A stretch of DNA of 64,000 nt from Bradyrhizobium algeriense (GCF_036924595.1 NZ_JAZHRV010000001.1:7839501-7903500); one strand, 5' to 3'. Positions 7,795 through 16,384 are shown, counted from the first letter of the stretch. Notes: generated by a model not told the origin, from the letters alone. Translations and numbers: made by a program.

Positions 7795-8999
7795 GTCTTG
7801 AACACGGAGGCCGGATCTAGACGGATGACTTTGCGCATGCTCAGGCCCGAAGCGATCACGCATAGAAGAACGATTCCGCAGGCGCTGACGAGAAACAGCG
7901 ACCAACTCAGTTCGAACGGAAATCGGGGTCCGATCACAAGGCTGAACAGCGAAATGAGACCCACGCCGAGACCGTAACCGATCGCGCCAGCAACGAGCGC
8001 CTGCGCCATGATCATCGTGAGGAGCGTTCGATTCGTCGCACCCATTGCCTTCATGACGCCGAAATAGCGTAGATTCTCAAGTGTGAAGTTGTAGAAGGTC
8101 TGGCCGGCAATTAGGCCGCCGACACCAAAGCCGATGATGGCGGAGAGTCCGAAGAGAGTGAACGCGGGCGTGTTTTGGATGACGTACCAGAGCGTCATCT
8201 GCTCGAATTGCTCCCTGGTAACGGCGGCAAGCCCCGTCCAATGGCGAATGTTGGAGATCACTAGGCCCACTTCAGTTCCAGCCTTCGCCTTAACCAAAAC
8301 GAAGGACAGCGTTTTCCTCTCGCTCGGTACGTAAGACTTGGCGCGAGAATAAGTCGTGTAGATGGTTGGCACGCCCATGTTGGTTGTGGTGGCTTCGCTG
8401 ATGCCGACGACCACCGCCCGACGCTCGTTCATCTCAATGACATCACCGATCATGAGTGGAATCGGCGGTTCGCTGGAGCGTGGACTTGGGCGAGCAAAGC
8501 GGTTGTTCGCCCCGTCAGCGCTCACGATCACTCCGTCTGCTCGCCGAAGGTCAGCGAGTTTGCCGGACAGTATGATGGGCGGCCCACCGATCAATGTCGT
8601 ATCGTCGAGGCCGATCAGGACGGAATTCTGGAAATTGCCGTCGGCGAGACGGACCCGTGTTGTGCCCTTATAGATCGGCACGGCCCAGCCAACACCCTCA
8701 ACGCCGCGTACGCGTGCGACGGTCGTGTCCGACAGCGGTTTGATGTCGTCGATATAGCGCACCATCGGGTCCATCACCCAGATGTCGGCAAGTGCCGCGT
8801 CCGAGACGAAGCCGTAGCTCCTCTTCACGAGCCCGAAGAACATCGCCGGCTGCTGAGTCATGATGAAGGTCGTAAAAACAAGCCCCAGTACCATACCCAG
8901 GTACTTTCCTCGATCTCCAGTGAGCATCTTGATTGCGACTAAGACCATCGCCTTTCGCCGCTCAGTCGCTCGCGAAGAGGGCGCTGCTGCGGTGGGCAT
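7791..8999 (-). CDS. FtsX/DevC-type ABC transporter permease
   Basis: This permease of about 402 residues has one N-terminal hydrophobic helix (YLGMVLGLVFTTFIM), a large periplasmic domain (residues about 60-260) and three C-terminal helices (IIGFGVGGLIAGQTFYNFTL, ALVAGAIGYGLGVGLISLFS, LVSACGIVLLCVIASGL). This is the DevC/MacB topology. FGVMKAMGATNRTLL is the conserved loop that contacts the ATPase. ATG 8999 overlaps the stop of the upstream Cys-rich gene as TGATG; an earlier in-frame ATG at 9026 also exists. It is part of a four-gene unit on the minus strand. Confidence 0.85.
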   Translation of the reverse strand: MPTAAAPSSRATERRKAMVLVAIKMLTGDRGKYLGMVLGLVFTTFIMTQQPAMFFGLVKRSYGFVSDAALADIWVMDPMVRYIDDIKPLSDTTVARVRGVEGVGWAVPIYKGTTRVRLADGNFQNSVLIGLDDTTLIGGPPIILSGKLADLRRADGVIVSADGANNRFARPSPRSSEPPIPLMIGDVIEMNERRAVVVGISEATTTNMGVPTIYTTYSRAKSYVPSERKTLSFVLVKAKAGTEVGLVISNIRHWTGLAAVTREQFEQMTLWYVIQNTPAFTLFGLSAIIGFGVGGLIAGQTFYNFTLENLRYFGVMKAMGATNRTLLTMIMAQALVAGAIGYGLGVGLISLFSLVIGPRFPFELSWSLFLVSACGIVLLCVIASGLSMRKVIRLDPASVFKT

Positions 9000-9241
9000 C
9001 AATTGCCCTGGAAGATCGGCAGGCATTGCTTGGGGAGCTTTTCCTTGTTTTCACTAATGCAGCGCTGGATCGCAGCCCGGTTCGGCACAAATCCCGGTCG
9101 GCAGATTTTTTGGATTTCCTGCCGGCACATCTGTCTGACCTCTTGGCTCATCTCAGCTTGCGGGCTTTGCTTCGGTTGAGCCTCAGCAGTATTGGGTAGA
9201 ACGACAGCAATTGTGGCGAGGACGAGTGGAATTCGTCTCAT
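8999..9241 (-). CDS. Small secreted Cys-rich-repeat protein
   Basis: This 80-residue protein has a clear signal peptide (RIPLVLATIAVVLPNTAEAQ). The mature part reads MCRQEIQKICRPGF and then RCISENKEKLPKQC, spacing like that of cysteine-rich repeat (GLG1-type) proteins found in alphaproteobacteria. GGAGG precedes ATG 9241 by about 9 bases, and that start also gives the best signal peptide. It is the first gene of a unit with a DevBCA-like exporter and is divergent to a two-component system. It may be a periplasmic partner or sensor of that system (inference). Confidence 0.75.
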   Translation of the reverse strand: MRRIPLVLATIAVVLPNTAEAQPKQSPQAEMSQEVRQMCRQEIQKICRPGFVPNRAAIQRCISENKEKLPKQCLPIFQGN

Positions 9242-9432
9242 GATCGGCAACCTCCGTGCGTAACGTTGCGATGCACACATAGGCGCTATCGGAGGCGTCC
9301 AGGTTTAAGTCATGTTAATAGATGTTGCCGTGGGGCCTCTTTGCGTCGATGCCGTAATAAAAATAAATACTTGAGCCCGTGACGTCGGAGATTGTCGCTG
9401 GGATAATGGGGCTATCTGCGGAGTCTGCCGAA

Positions 9433-10200
9433 ATGTCGATATTTGAGTGCGGCGAAGTCGTGCCACCCGCCTACACCGCTCACCCGGCTGCAAGGCCCCA
9501 CATCCTGCTCGTGGAGGATGACCCGGAGATCTCGCGGATGCTAACGGACGTGCTATCGGAGAGCGGGTTCGTTGCCTTGTCCGTCGGTTCGGCCGTGGAG
9601 ATGGATGCGCTCCTTGCACGAGAAACGGTCGATCTAGTCGTACTGGATGTGATGCTGCCAGGTGAAGACGGCCTCAGCATCTGCCGAAGGCTCAGGGCGG
9701 CGTCCGCAATACCGATCATCATCGTGACAGCGCGGGGCGAGGACGTCGATCGAATCGTCGGCCTGGAAATCGGTGCTGACGACTATGTTGCCAAGCCGTT
9801 CAATTCGCGGGAGTTGGTGGCGCGCATCCGCGCGCTCCTGCGCCGCGCGCTAGACGGGCGCGAGACCGCGCGCCTCCGCGCGCGACAGTTGGCGTTCGCC
9901 GGATGGCGGATCAATCCCACGACGCGGCAGTTACAAGACCCCGAAGGGGTTAGGATCGCGATGACTAGCGTAGAGTTCGACCTGCTCCTGGCTTTCTGTA
10001 GAAATCCCGGCCGCGTTCTCTCGCGCGAGCGCCTGCTAGAATTGGTTCATGGCGGCCTGGCAGGACCGATCGAACGGAGCATCGATGTTCACGTCAGCCG
10101 TATTCGCCAGAAGATTGAGGTCGATCCGCGAGATCCGATGCTGATCAAGACGGTACGCCTAGGCGGCTACCTGTTCACGCCGGACGTAGAGGAAACCTGA
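9433..10200 (+). CDS. OmpR-family response regulator
   Basis: This response regulator has an N-terminal receiver domain (HILLVEDDPEI, phospho-accepting Asp in VVLDVMLPGEDG, conserved Thr in IIIVTARGED and Lys in YVAKPFNSREL) and a C-terminal winged helix (MTSVEFDLLLAF, GRVLSRERLLELV, RSIDVHVSRIRQKI, TVRLGGYLF). ATG 9433 is preferred because GGAG lies 9 bases upstream; GTG 9379 and ATG 9406 are in frame. The stop overlaps the kinase start as TGATG. It is divergent from the Cys-rich/exporter unit, which it may control. Confidence 0.92.
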   Translation: MSIFECGEVVPPAYTAHPAARPHILLVEDDPEISRMLTDVLSESGFVALSVGSAVEMDALLARETVDLVVLDVMLPGEDGLSICRRLRAASAIPIIIVTARGEDVDRIVGLEIGADDYVAKPFNSRELVARIRALLRRALDGRETARLRARQLAFAGWRINPTTRQLQDPEGVRIAMTSVEFDLLLAFCRNPGRVLSRERLLELVHGGLAGPIERSIDVHVSRIRQKIEVDPRDPMLIKTVRLGGYLFTPDVEET

Positions 10201-11909
10201 TGCAATTTCCGGATCGGCTGATCCCTCGCAGCATCACAACGCAAATCACCAGCATTGTCGCAGTTTCCGTGGTGCTCGGGGTCGTGCTCACCGTCACCAT
10301 GTTGCTGTTCTTTGGCATCAGAGATGGCCCGTCGGCTGTAGCCGGACGGATTGCCAACATTACCCGGCTTGTGCGTTCTGCAGCCAGTCCAACTGAGGTG
10401 GGCGTCATCATAGCCGCCACCCAGCGTTCTGGCATCGACGTGAGATACGTGGCTCTGGCCGATCTGGAGGCATCGCCTCCCAACGCCAAGCTGCCTGTGC
10501 TGTCTGGACTAATCGCACACCAATTGGAATCTAGTCAGAATATCGAGGTTATCGCCGACTCCCGATATCCGGCCGGTCCCGCTTATCAACTGGTCGTGAA
10601 AATGGACGATCGCGCCGCCCTGATCTTTGCAGCATCTCCAGGGACAAGCGCATACAGCTTCCTTCTGGCGCCGACCACTTTGACGCTAACGACCGTTCTG
10701 GTCTTCGTCCTGTTCCTTTCAATCTATGCTGTCCGGTGGATCATTGCGCCGCTCTCCGCCGTCGTCGCGGCAGCGCAATCATTTGGACGTTCTCCTGATA
10801 GCAATCACGCGGTCAACCGCCCCGCTCCTCGTGAGATCGCCCAGGTCGCAGACGCGCTCAATGAGATGCAGATCCGTATCCGCAACCTTCTTGATGATCG
10901 AACGCGCATGCTCGCCGCCATCAGTCATGACCTCAGAACGCCTCTCACGCGTCTGAGGCTGCGAGCGGAAAGGATTGCCGATCAAAGCTTGCGCGAAAGC
11001 ATGCTGCGCGAGATCGAGCAAATCAGCCACATGCTGAACGAGACGTTGGATTATCTCCGCCATGACGCAAGATCCGAGGTAATGTCACGCGTCGATCTGC
11101 CCAGCCTTCTGCAAACTGTCTGTGCCGATTTCGCCGATGTGGGCCATAACGTTTCCTATGAGGGACCGGGTCGGCTCACTTGGACGTGTAGACCGGCCAC
11201 TCTCACGCGCGCGATCAGCAATATCGTTGCGAACGGTGTGAAGCACGGCTCGTTCGTCACTGTGAACCTGAGAACCCGTGACGATGGGACAGCAGAAATT
11301 GACATATCTGACGACGGACCTGGCATCCCGGCCGCTCTCCGAACCAAGGTCTTCGAACCTTTTTTCAAGGGTGATGACGCGCGCGCACTCGCGGGGGATG
11401 GTTTCGGTCTTGGGCTTTCTATTGCGCGCGATGCCGTGAGCGGGCACCGCGGTGAGATCAGCCTGCTCCAGCGGCTTCCGACTGGCTTGATAGTTCGAAT
11501 CCAGATCCCGCGAGCAGATGAGAACGAACCTGCGCGCGAGCGAAGTGTCCTCAATGCCCAGAGTGATTGCCCACAACGAGGAGCAGCACAGGAGCAGCCG
11601 GCCAATAGCGGGTCTTGCCCGCCGAGTTGCTGTAAGGTGAGCGATCGACCCTCGCCGGGAATTTCTTCGCTGTGCGCGGTGCTCCGGTCAGCGTATTGCC
11701 GAAGACCATGTCGCCGCCGAAGTAAAGCGGAGCGCCTAGTCGATCTGACCAGACGACACAGGAGTTTGCCGGCAAGCCGTGGGCCTCACCGGGCGTCACC
11801 GCGAACCGGATCGGCAGGCCGTTGGTATAAACCAGCGCTTGAATCTTTACTGGTCAACCTGCCCGTGACCGTACTGCCTACTGTTCCGTTGACGCACGCT
11901 CCGCGCTGA
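10200..11909 (+). CDS. Sensor histidine kinase with a foreign C-terminal extension
   Basis: This membrane kinase has TM1 at about residues 16-40, a short periplasmic loop, TM2 at about 155-178, a HAMP-like segment, H-box AAISHDLRTPLTRL with His243, N-box NIVANGVKHG, and G boxes DISDDGPGIP and GDGFGLGLSIARD. Homology ends near RIQIPRADENEP (residue about 440, near base 11530). The remaining roughly 130 residues are Arg/Ser/Pro-rich and translate the antisense strand of an IS5-like transposase remnant, so they are probably an accidental extension caused by an insertion at the 3' end. The catalytic core looks complete. It pairs with the response regulator just upstream. Confidence 0.88.
   Translation: MQFPDRLIPRSITTQITSIVAVSVVLGVVLTVTMLLFFGIRDGPSAVAGRIANITRLVRSAASPTEVGVIIAATQRSGIDVRYVALADLEASPPNAKLPVLSGLIAHQLESSQNIEVIADSRYPAGPAYQLVVKMDDRAALIFAASPGTSAYSFLLAPTTLTLTTVLVFVLFLSIYAVRWIIAPLSAVVAAAQSFGRSPDSNHAVNRPAPREIAQVADALNEMQIRIRNLLDDRTRMLAAISHDLRTPLTRLRLRAERIADQSLRESMLREIEQISHMLNETLDYLRHDARSEVMSRVDLPSLLQTVCADFADVGHNVSYEGPGRLTWTCRPATLTRAISNIVANGVKHGSFVTVNLRTRDDGTAEIDISDDGPGIPAALRTKVFEPFFKGDDARALAGDGFGLGLSIARDAVSGHRGEISLLQRLPTGLIVRIQIPRADENEPARERSVLNAQSDCPQRGAAQEQPANSGSCPPSCCKVSDRPSPGISSLCAVLRSAYCRRPCRRRSKAERLVDLTRRHRSLPASRGPHRASPRTGSAGRWYKPALESLLVNLPVTVLPTVPLTHAPR
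11560..11850 (-). mobile_element. Degraded IS5-family-like transposase fragment
   Basis: On the minus strand, the frame reading KIQALVYTNGLPIRFAVTPGEAHG matches the catalytic-core entry of IS5-type transposases. The match then decays through frameshifts (LAGKLLCRL is found in another frame, followed by a poorly preserved Asp-Arg-Gly region). No complete open frame is left. It lies between the end of the histidine kinase and the amidase C-terminal remnant, so it marks one end of the DNA that separates the two amidase halves. The family assignment rests on the VTPGEAH region and is moderate. Confidence 0.6.
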
Positions 11910-11917
11910 TGCGGCTG

Positions 11918-11934
11918 GCTCCCAGTTTGGGAGC
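11918..11934. repeat. Perfect 7-bp inverted repeat, possible IS remnant end
   Basis: GCTCCCA and TGGGAGC are separated by three bases. The element lies just past the transposase remnant and is followed by TTGAATCAC. It could be part of the old IS sequence or a weak hairpin; no T-tract follows, so a terminator role is unlikely. Confidence 0.4.
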
Positions 11935-12061
11935 TTGAATCACAGGCGTCCCGCCAAGGCTGCGCTGCAGACCCTTTTCGGCCAAAACTCAATTGTCCTG
12001 CCAAAACTTGGTGAGACATCAGACAAACAGATTCCTGATCTCGGACGCCTGAAAGAGCATT

Positions 12062-12106
12062 ATTGTTTAGGAAGGACTATATTGTTTAAGAAGAACTATA
12101 TTGTCT
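12062..12106. repeat. Short tandem repeat (19-bp unit, about 2.3 copies)
   Basis: ATTGTTTAGGAAGGACTAT is followed directly by ATTGTTTAAGAAGAACTAT and then ATTGTCT. The AT-rich block abuts the point where the amidase C-terminal homology resumes (12115). It differs in base composition from its surroundings, so it belongs to the junction rather than to the amidase. Confidence 0.6.
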
Positions 12107-12114
12107 CCAGACAG

Positions 12115-12864
12115 TTCTCGCTGTCGACGAGCCTCGATACGATCGGTCCGATCGCCCTGGGGGTCGCGGACTGCTTCGTGGCGGATCAGGTGCTTTCGGG
12201 GGAAGGCGTGCCGTCGCGACCGCGGGTAGCCTCTCCCAACACCTTCCGTCTCATTGTGGCCCGCGGTCGCCTGTTTCATCGCTGCGAGCCCGAAGTGCTC
12301 AACGCGTTTGAGAGTACCGTAGAGCGGCTTCGATCATATGGCTTGCAGATCGACGATGGATCGATCGAGGCTGCTCTCGATAATGTCGCAGGGATCGACA
12401 AGATCGGCACGTTTCCGTCCATCAAGGTCGGTGCGACGCTGCGTAGCCTCGGGATATCGACGCTCGATGGGGTCGATCCGAAAACCCGCGTTCGCATCGA
12501 AGCGGGCGCCAGCATCCTCGCTGTTGACTATGTGCGCATGGCGCGGCTCCGGCACGCTGCCATCCGTTCCTTTGAACAGTCTTTCACCGAGAATGAAGTT
12601 TTCATTCTGCCGACGACGCCAATCCGTGCGCCGTTTCTGTCATCGGTGGAGGAGGACAGCGCGTTCCATGAGTTCAATGGACTGGTACTTCGCAATCCAC
12701 GCGTCGCCAACATGCTCGATTGTCCGTCGATCTCGTTGCCGTTATCGCTCGACGGTCTTTCCGCCGGGTTGATGCTGATCGGCCGCAGGAACGCAGACCG
12801 GCGCTTGCTGGAGATTGCGTCTAGTGTGGAGACGCTGCTGCGAGGCTATTCGCATGCTGTTTAA
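12115..12864 (+). pseudogene. Amidase, C-terminal fragment of an interrupted gene
   Basis: The frame from FSLSTSLDTIGPIA onward matches the second half of amidase-signature enzymes. In that family a PLSxSLDxxGPxA motif follows the GSIRIPA core. Further matches are VFILPTTPIRAPFL, LRNPRVANMLDCPSISLPLS and a C-terminal GLMLIGRRNADRRLLEIA. There is no start codon or catalytic Ser-Ser-Lys core, and the upstream sequence is a tandem repeat and IS debris. Together with 2699-3136 it was one amidase gene. About 40-50 residues between the two fragments are missing. Confidence 0.85.
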
Positions 12865-12927
12865 GCTTTTCGCGCGAATGGGCCGCCGAATCCACGATCG
12901 AGTGGAAAGACCCTAGCAAGATCGCAT

Positions 12928-13176
12928 GTGGAGCGTGGCCGCGACATCGTCGCCGTTGAGCGTTGTACCGCTGATCCCGTGCCGAATTGTGATCTCGTCG
13001 TCGATGCCACCGGCAGGATCGTGCTCCCAGGGCTTGTCAATGCCCATACGCATCTCTGCATGGTGTTCGGCCGCACGATCGGTCCGGAACGCCGCCTCCT
13101 CGAGTGGCTCGATCTCCTGATGCCGATGATGGCCGCGATGGACGAGGAGGCGCTCTACGTCGCGGAACTGGATTGA
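12928..13176 (+). pseudogene. Amidohydrolase (cyclic-amidine/chlorohydrolase type), N-terminal fragment
   Basis: About 80 codons read ERGRDIVAVERCTADPVPNC, then DLVVDATGRIVLPGLVNAHTHL, the N-terminal beta-sandwich and first HxH metal site of ATZ/TRZ-type amidohydrolases, and then WLDLLMPMMAAMDEEALYVA. The frame stops right after, about 350 residues too early, where it meets the 3' end of the opposite-strand ada/alkA-like gene. It lies directly behind the amidase remnant, so it was probably the next gene of the liv-DUF2848-amidase operon. It cannot be active. Confidence 0.75.
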
Positions 13177-14798
13177 TCGCCTAGCGCTTTTCGGACCTCA
13201 TCGCTAAATTCGGGCGACAAGATCGCGCCAGCGGATTGGATACTAGGCTCAAGCTCGCTTACAAGTTCCTTTGCATGCGTTTTTCTTGAGCCTCCTTTCG
13301 GTTTACGTTCCTGGGCGGCTCGATCAGCCCAAGACGACCATAGATGCTGTGCGGCATAGGCGCGCCATGGCCGCCAAGCCTCCGCGCGCGTTAGCAACTC
13401 TGTTGGAGTTGGGCGCCGCCCCGTCGAGTCCTCCATCGCGCGCATCAGGCCGATATCTGCTGCCGGAAAGGCATCCGGTTCACGAAGCTCACGCATCGCG
13501 ATGTACTGGGCTGTCCATTCGCCGACACCAGCGAGGGATCGAAGCTGCACGATCGCTTCGTCGAGACTTCGACGCGCACCAAAGATCTTGGGGTCGGCGA
13601 CAACGGCATTGGCGAGGGCCGCCAGCGCGGCAATCCGCTTCCTTGGCATTCCAAGATGCGAAAGATCCGATTCCGCAATCCGCTTCGGACGCGGGAACAC
13701 ATGGGTCAGTTCGGGAAAGTCGGCATGCCTCGTCTTCAGCGGCTTACCGTGAGCGGCAACCAGCTTGCCCGCAAGCGTGATTCCGGCAGTCACGGTAACT
13801 TGTTGGCCGAGCAGGGCCCGCACCGCAAGCTCAAAGCCGTCCCAAGCGCCTGGCACACGCAGCCCCGGCCGCGCCTTAATCATGGCCGCGAGCGCGGGGT
13901 CCTTGGTGAGATGCGACTCGATCGCCGCGGGATCAGCAGCCAAATCGAACACGCGCCGCAAGCGCGCGATGATAGCGGGAAGCGCTGACAGTTTCGGAAA
14001 CCTGACCATGGCCTCAAGCGCATTCTCGCCGGTGGGCCGAACCACGATGATCCCTTGCGCTCCGTCGAGTTCGATGGCGCGGGCATAGGCGTCTCCAGCG
14101 ACCGTCTCAATCCCGGGAATGCTGCGGAGCCGCAGAAACCCCAGCATGGCCGACCAGTCATAGGGCGGACGATAACGCAGGCGGATCGTCACGCTGCCAG
14201 CAGCGTCCAAGGATACGTCAGGGGCCCTGCTTCGACGCAAAGCGCTTGGCGCGCGGCCGTACAATTGTTGGAACGTCTGATTGAACCGGCGCACACTGCC
14301 AAAACCAGAGGCGAGCGCCACTTCGGTCATCGGGAGGCTGGTTTCGTGGATCAGTTGCTTCGCCAATAGCACGCGGCGCGTTTGGGCTACGGTTATGGGC
14401 GATGCCCCCAAATGCCGGCGGAACAGGCGACGCAGCTGACGCTCGCCAACGCCCAAGCGATCGGCAAGGGCTACGACGTCTCCATCGTCCATAGCCCCTC
14501 CCTCGATGAGGGAGAGGGCGCGCGACACTGTGCTGGATGTTCCTTGCCAGGCGGCAAGGTCGGGCGCGGCCTCGGGCCGGCATCGAAGGCACGGACGAAA
14601 TCCCGCCTCGTGGGCGGACGCCGCCGTCGAATAGAATGTTACGTTTTCCTTTTTTGGAACGCGCGCCGGACAGATCGGCCGACAATAGATGCCGGTCGTC
14701 TTAACGCCGATAAAGAGCCGGCCATCGAACCGAACATCCCGGGTCGAGATCGCTCGGTAACAGGCGTCATGGTTAAGATCCATGAGACTCAATCTCAT
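13155..14798 (-). CDS. Ada/AraC/AlkA fusion: DNA-3-methyladenine glycosylase 2 family protein
   Basis: This 547-residue fusion repairs alkylated DNA. Residues 10-80 form an Ada zinc domain with Cys39, Cys43, Cys70 and Cys73 (GIYCRPICPAR, PCLRCRPE). Residues about 95-190 form an AraC-type HTH (LPMTEVALASGFGSVRRFNQ). Residues about 200-310 are the AlkA N domain. Residues about 320-490 are an HhH-GPD glycosylase with RALLGQQVTVTAG and the catalytic Asp in FPAADIGL. GGAG precedes ATG 14798; ATG 14783 is an alternative. The last codons run into a truncated amidohydrolase, so the C-terminal tail is probably altered at a recombination junction, without touching the catalytic domain. Confidence 0.9.
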   Translation of the reverse strand: MRLSLMDLNHDACYRAISTRDVRFDGRLFIGVKTTGIYCRPICPARVPKKENVTFYSTAASAHEAGFRPCLRCRPEAAPDLAAWQGTSSTVSRALSLIEGGAMDDGDVVALADRLGVGERQLRRLFRRHLGASPITVAQTRRVLLAKQLIHETSLPMTEVALASGFGSVRRFNQTFQQLYGRAPSALRRSRAPDVSLDAAGSVTIRLRYRPPYDWSAMLGFLRLRSIPGIETVAGDAYARAIELDGAQGIIVVRPTGENALEAMVRFPKLSALPAIIARLRRVFDLAADPAAIESHLTKDPALAAMIKARPGLRVPGAWDGFELAVRALLGQQVTVTAGITLAGKLVAAHGKPLKTRHADFPELTHVFPRPKRIAESDLSHLGMPRKRIAALAALANAVVADPKIFGARRSLDEAIVQLRSLAGVGEWTAQYIAMRELREPDAFPAADIGLMRAMEDSTGRRPTPTELLTRAEAWRPWRAYAAQHLWSSWADRAAQERKPKGGSRKTHAKELVSELEPSIQSAGAILSPEFSDEVRKALGDQSSSAT

Positions 14799-14931
14799 AT
14801 CGCTCCAGTGAAGTCTGGCAGTTTCCGGACTCTATCACCTCTCCCGGGTGTTTTCGACGACCAGGTCCGATTCCTGCGAGAAAACCAGCCTGCAATTTGC
14901 GATGCAGCAGGCTCAATTTTGGAGAGAGAGC

Positions 14932-15684
14932 ATGATTCTGGAAGGCAAAGTAGCGCTCGTCACCGGTGGCAACACCGGCATCGGGCAGTCAACGGCTCAG
15001 CTTTTTGCGCGGGAAGGCGCGAAAGTAATGATCGTTGGCCGCCGGGAAAAGGAGGGCGAGGCAGTAGCCGCCGCAATCAAGGATGCGGGCGGCACGGCTG
15101 CGTTCATCAAGGCCGATGTGTCCAAGGAAGATGACTGCCGCGCCATGGTGTCGCGCACGGTCGAAACATTTGGCCGGCTCGACATCGCCTTCAACAACGC
15201 CGGCATCGGTCGTGCGGGCAAGCTGATCGCCGACGAAGAAGAAGCTGGCTTCGTTAACGTGCTCGCGACCAATCTTCTCGGCGCCTTCCTGTCGATGAAA
15301 TATGAAATCCCGGCGATGCTCGCCAATGGCGGAGGGTCGATCATCAACACCGCCTCCGTCAGCGGTCTTGTGGCAAGCCCTGGACAATCGGCTTACATCG
15401 CGAGCAAGCATGGCCTTCTCGGCCTGACAAAGGCCGCTGCGCTCGAATACGCAAAGAAGGGCATTCGTGTGAATGCAATTTGTCCGGCCGCAACGCGCAC
15501 GGAAATGGTCAAGCGGTGGTTTTCGATGCCTGGCGTTGAAGAACGCGTGACTGGCGCGATGCCCGCGGGCCGCATTGCAGAGCCGGACGAAGTCGCGAGG
15601 ACCGTGCTCTTCCTGTCGAGCGAAGCTGCATCCTATGTTTCCGGCCATCCGTTTGTCATCGACGGCGGCTTCGTCGCTCAATAG
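14932..15684 (+). CDS. SDR-family oxidoreductase
   Basis: This short-chain dehydrogenase of about 250 residues has the Rossmann motif TGGNTGIG, NNAG in FNNAGIGRAG, the catalytic Ser in NTASVSG, YIASK (Tyr-x-x-x-Lys) and the C-terminal YVSGHPFVIDGGFVAQ. ATG 14932 was chosen because GGAGAG lies just upstream; the frame is open to 14848. It is divergent from the ada/alkA-like gene, with the start regions about 130 bases apart. The substrate is unknown; glucose/ribitol-dehydrogenase-like members of this type are common. Confidence 0.9.
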   Translation: MILEGKVALVTGGNTGIGQSTAQLFAREGAKVMIVGRREKEGEAVAAAIKDAGGTAAFIKADVSKEDDCRAMVSRTVETFGRLDIAFNNAGIGRAGKLIADEEEAGFVNVLATNLLGAFLSMKYEIPAMLANGGGSIINTASVSGLVASPGQSAYIASKHGLLGLTKAAALEYAKKGIRVNAICPAATRTEMVKRWFSMPGVEERVTGAMPAGRIAEPDEVARTVLFLSSEAASYVSGHPFVIDGGFVAQ

Positions 15685-15747
15685 CCGAACCGATCCGAGC
15701 GCGAAACAGGAAGCGTCGGTATCACGGGAAAGGAGAGGGGGAGTCCG

Positions 15748-16311
15748 TTGGCTAGGAATGCAAGAAACGGTTCGAACGTCCTCGTCCTCCGCCTTGAGCG
15801 GGTGTCGACAGTTCTGGATGACATGCTCGTTGTGACCGACGAGCGTGACGCCCTGCGAGCCCTCGATTGGCTCAATTTCGAGGATCGCGTGCACCGCCTT
15901 CTGCGATTGCATTATGGCGTCGGTGGCTATCGTCTTGTTCAAGCGGCTGACCAATCTGCCGCGCGCCAGAGCTTGGAGAAGTACTTTGCGGGAGATGTCA
16001 GAGCCATCGATGAAATCTCTGTCGAGACGGGCGGCACACCGTTTCAGCGAGAAGTCTGGTCGGCTCTGCGCAAGATCCCTGCCGGGAAGACGACAAGCTA
16101 TGGATTGCTTGCCACCGAGATCGACCGCCCGAACGCCATTCGCGCCGTCGGCATGGCAAATGGTTCAAACCCCGTTGGCATTGTCGTTCCCTGCCATCGC
16201 GTCATCGGTAAGGACTCGTCGCTGACGGGATACGGCGGCGGGCTCGAGCGCAAGCGCTGGCTGCTCGAGCATGAAGGCGTGCTCCTGCCAACCCGATCGG
16301 CCGCGCCTTGA
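15748..16311 (+). CDS. ogt: Methylated-DNA--protein-cysteine methyltransferase
   Basis: This suicide enzyme removes O6-alkyl groups from guanine. The N-terminal Ogt-like part ends around ALRALDW. The C-terminal active domain has FQREVWSALRKIPAGKTTSY (DNA-binding helix), the active-site VVPCHRVIG with Cys149, and LTGYGGGLERKRWLLEHE. A TTG at 15748 with AGGAGAGGGG upstream is the likely start; the next ATG (15823) would remove part of the N-terminal domain. It lies between an SDR and an ICL/PEPM enzyme in an alkylation-response-like cluster. Confidence 0.92.
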   Translation: MARNARNGSNVLVLRLERVSTVLDDMLVVTDERDALRALDWLNFEDRVHRLLRLHYGVGGYRLVQAADQSAARQSLEKYFAGDVRAIDEISVETGGTPFQREVWSALRKIPAGKTTSYGLLATEIDRPNAIRAVGMANGSNPVGIVVPCHRVIGKDSSLTGYGGGLERKRWLLEHEGVLLPTRSAAP

Positions 16312-16384
16312 TCCTGGTGCTTATTACGGAGATGTGCGCGCGATTGAGGCAGATGCTCTGCGACCAGCCGAGAAAGAAACGTCA

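Noticed and set aside
11530..11909. A genuine extra domain at the end of the histidine kinase
   Set aside because: The residues are low-complexity Arg/Ser/Pro and are antisense to a transposase-like sequence, so the extension is taken as accidental.
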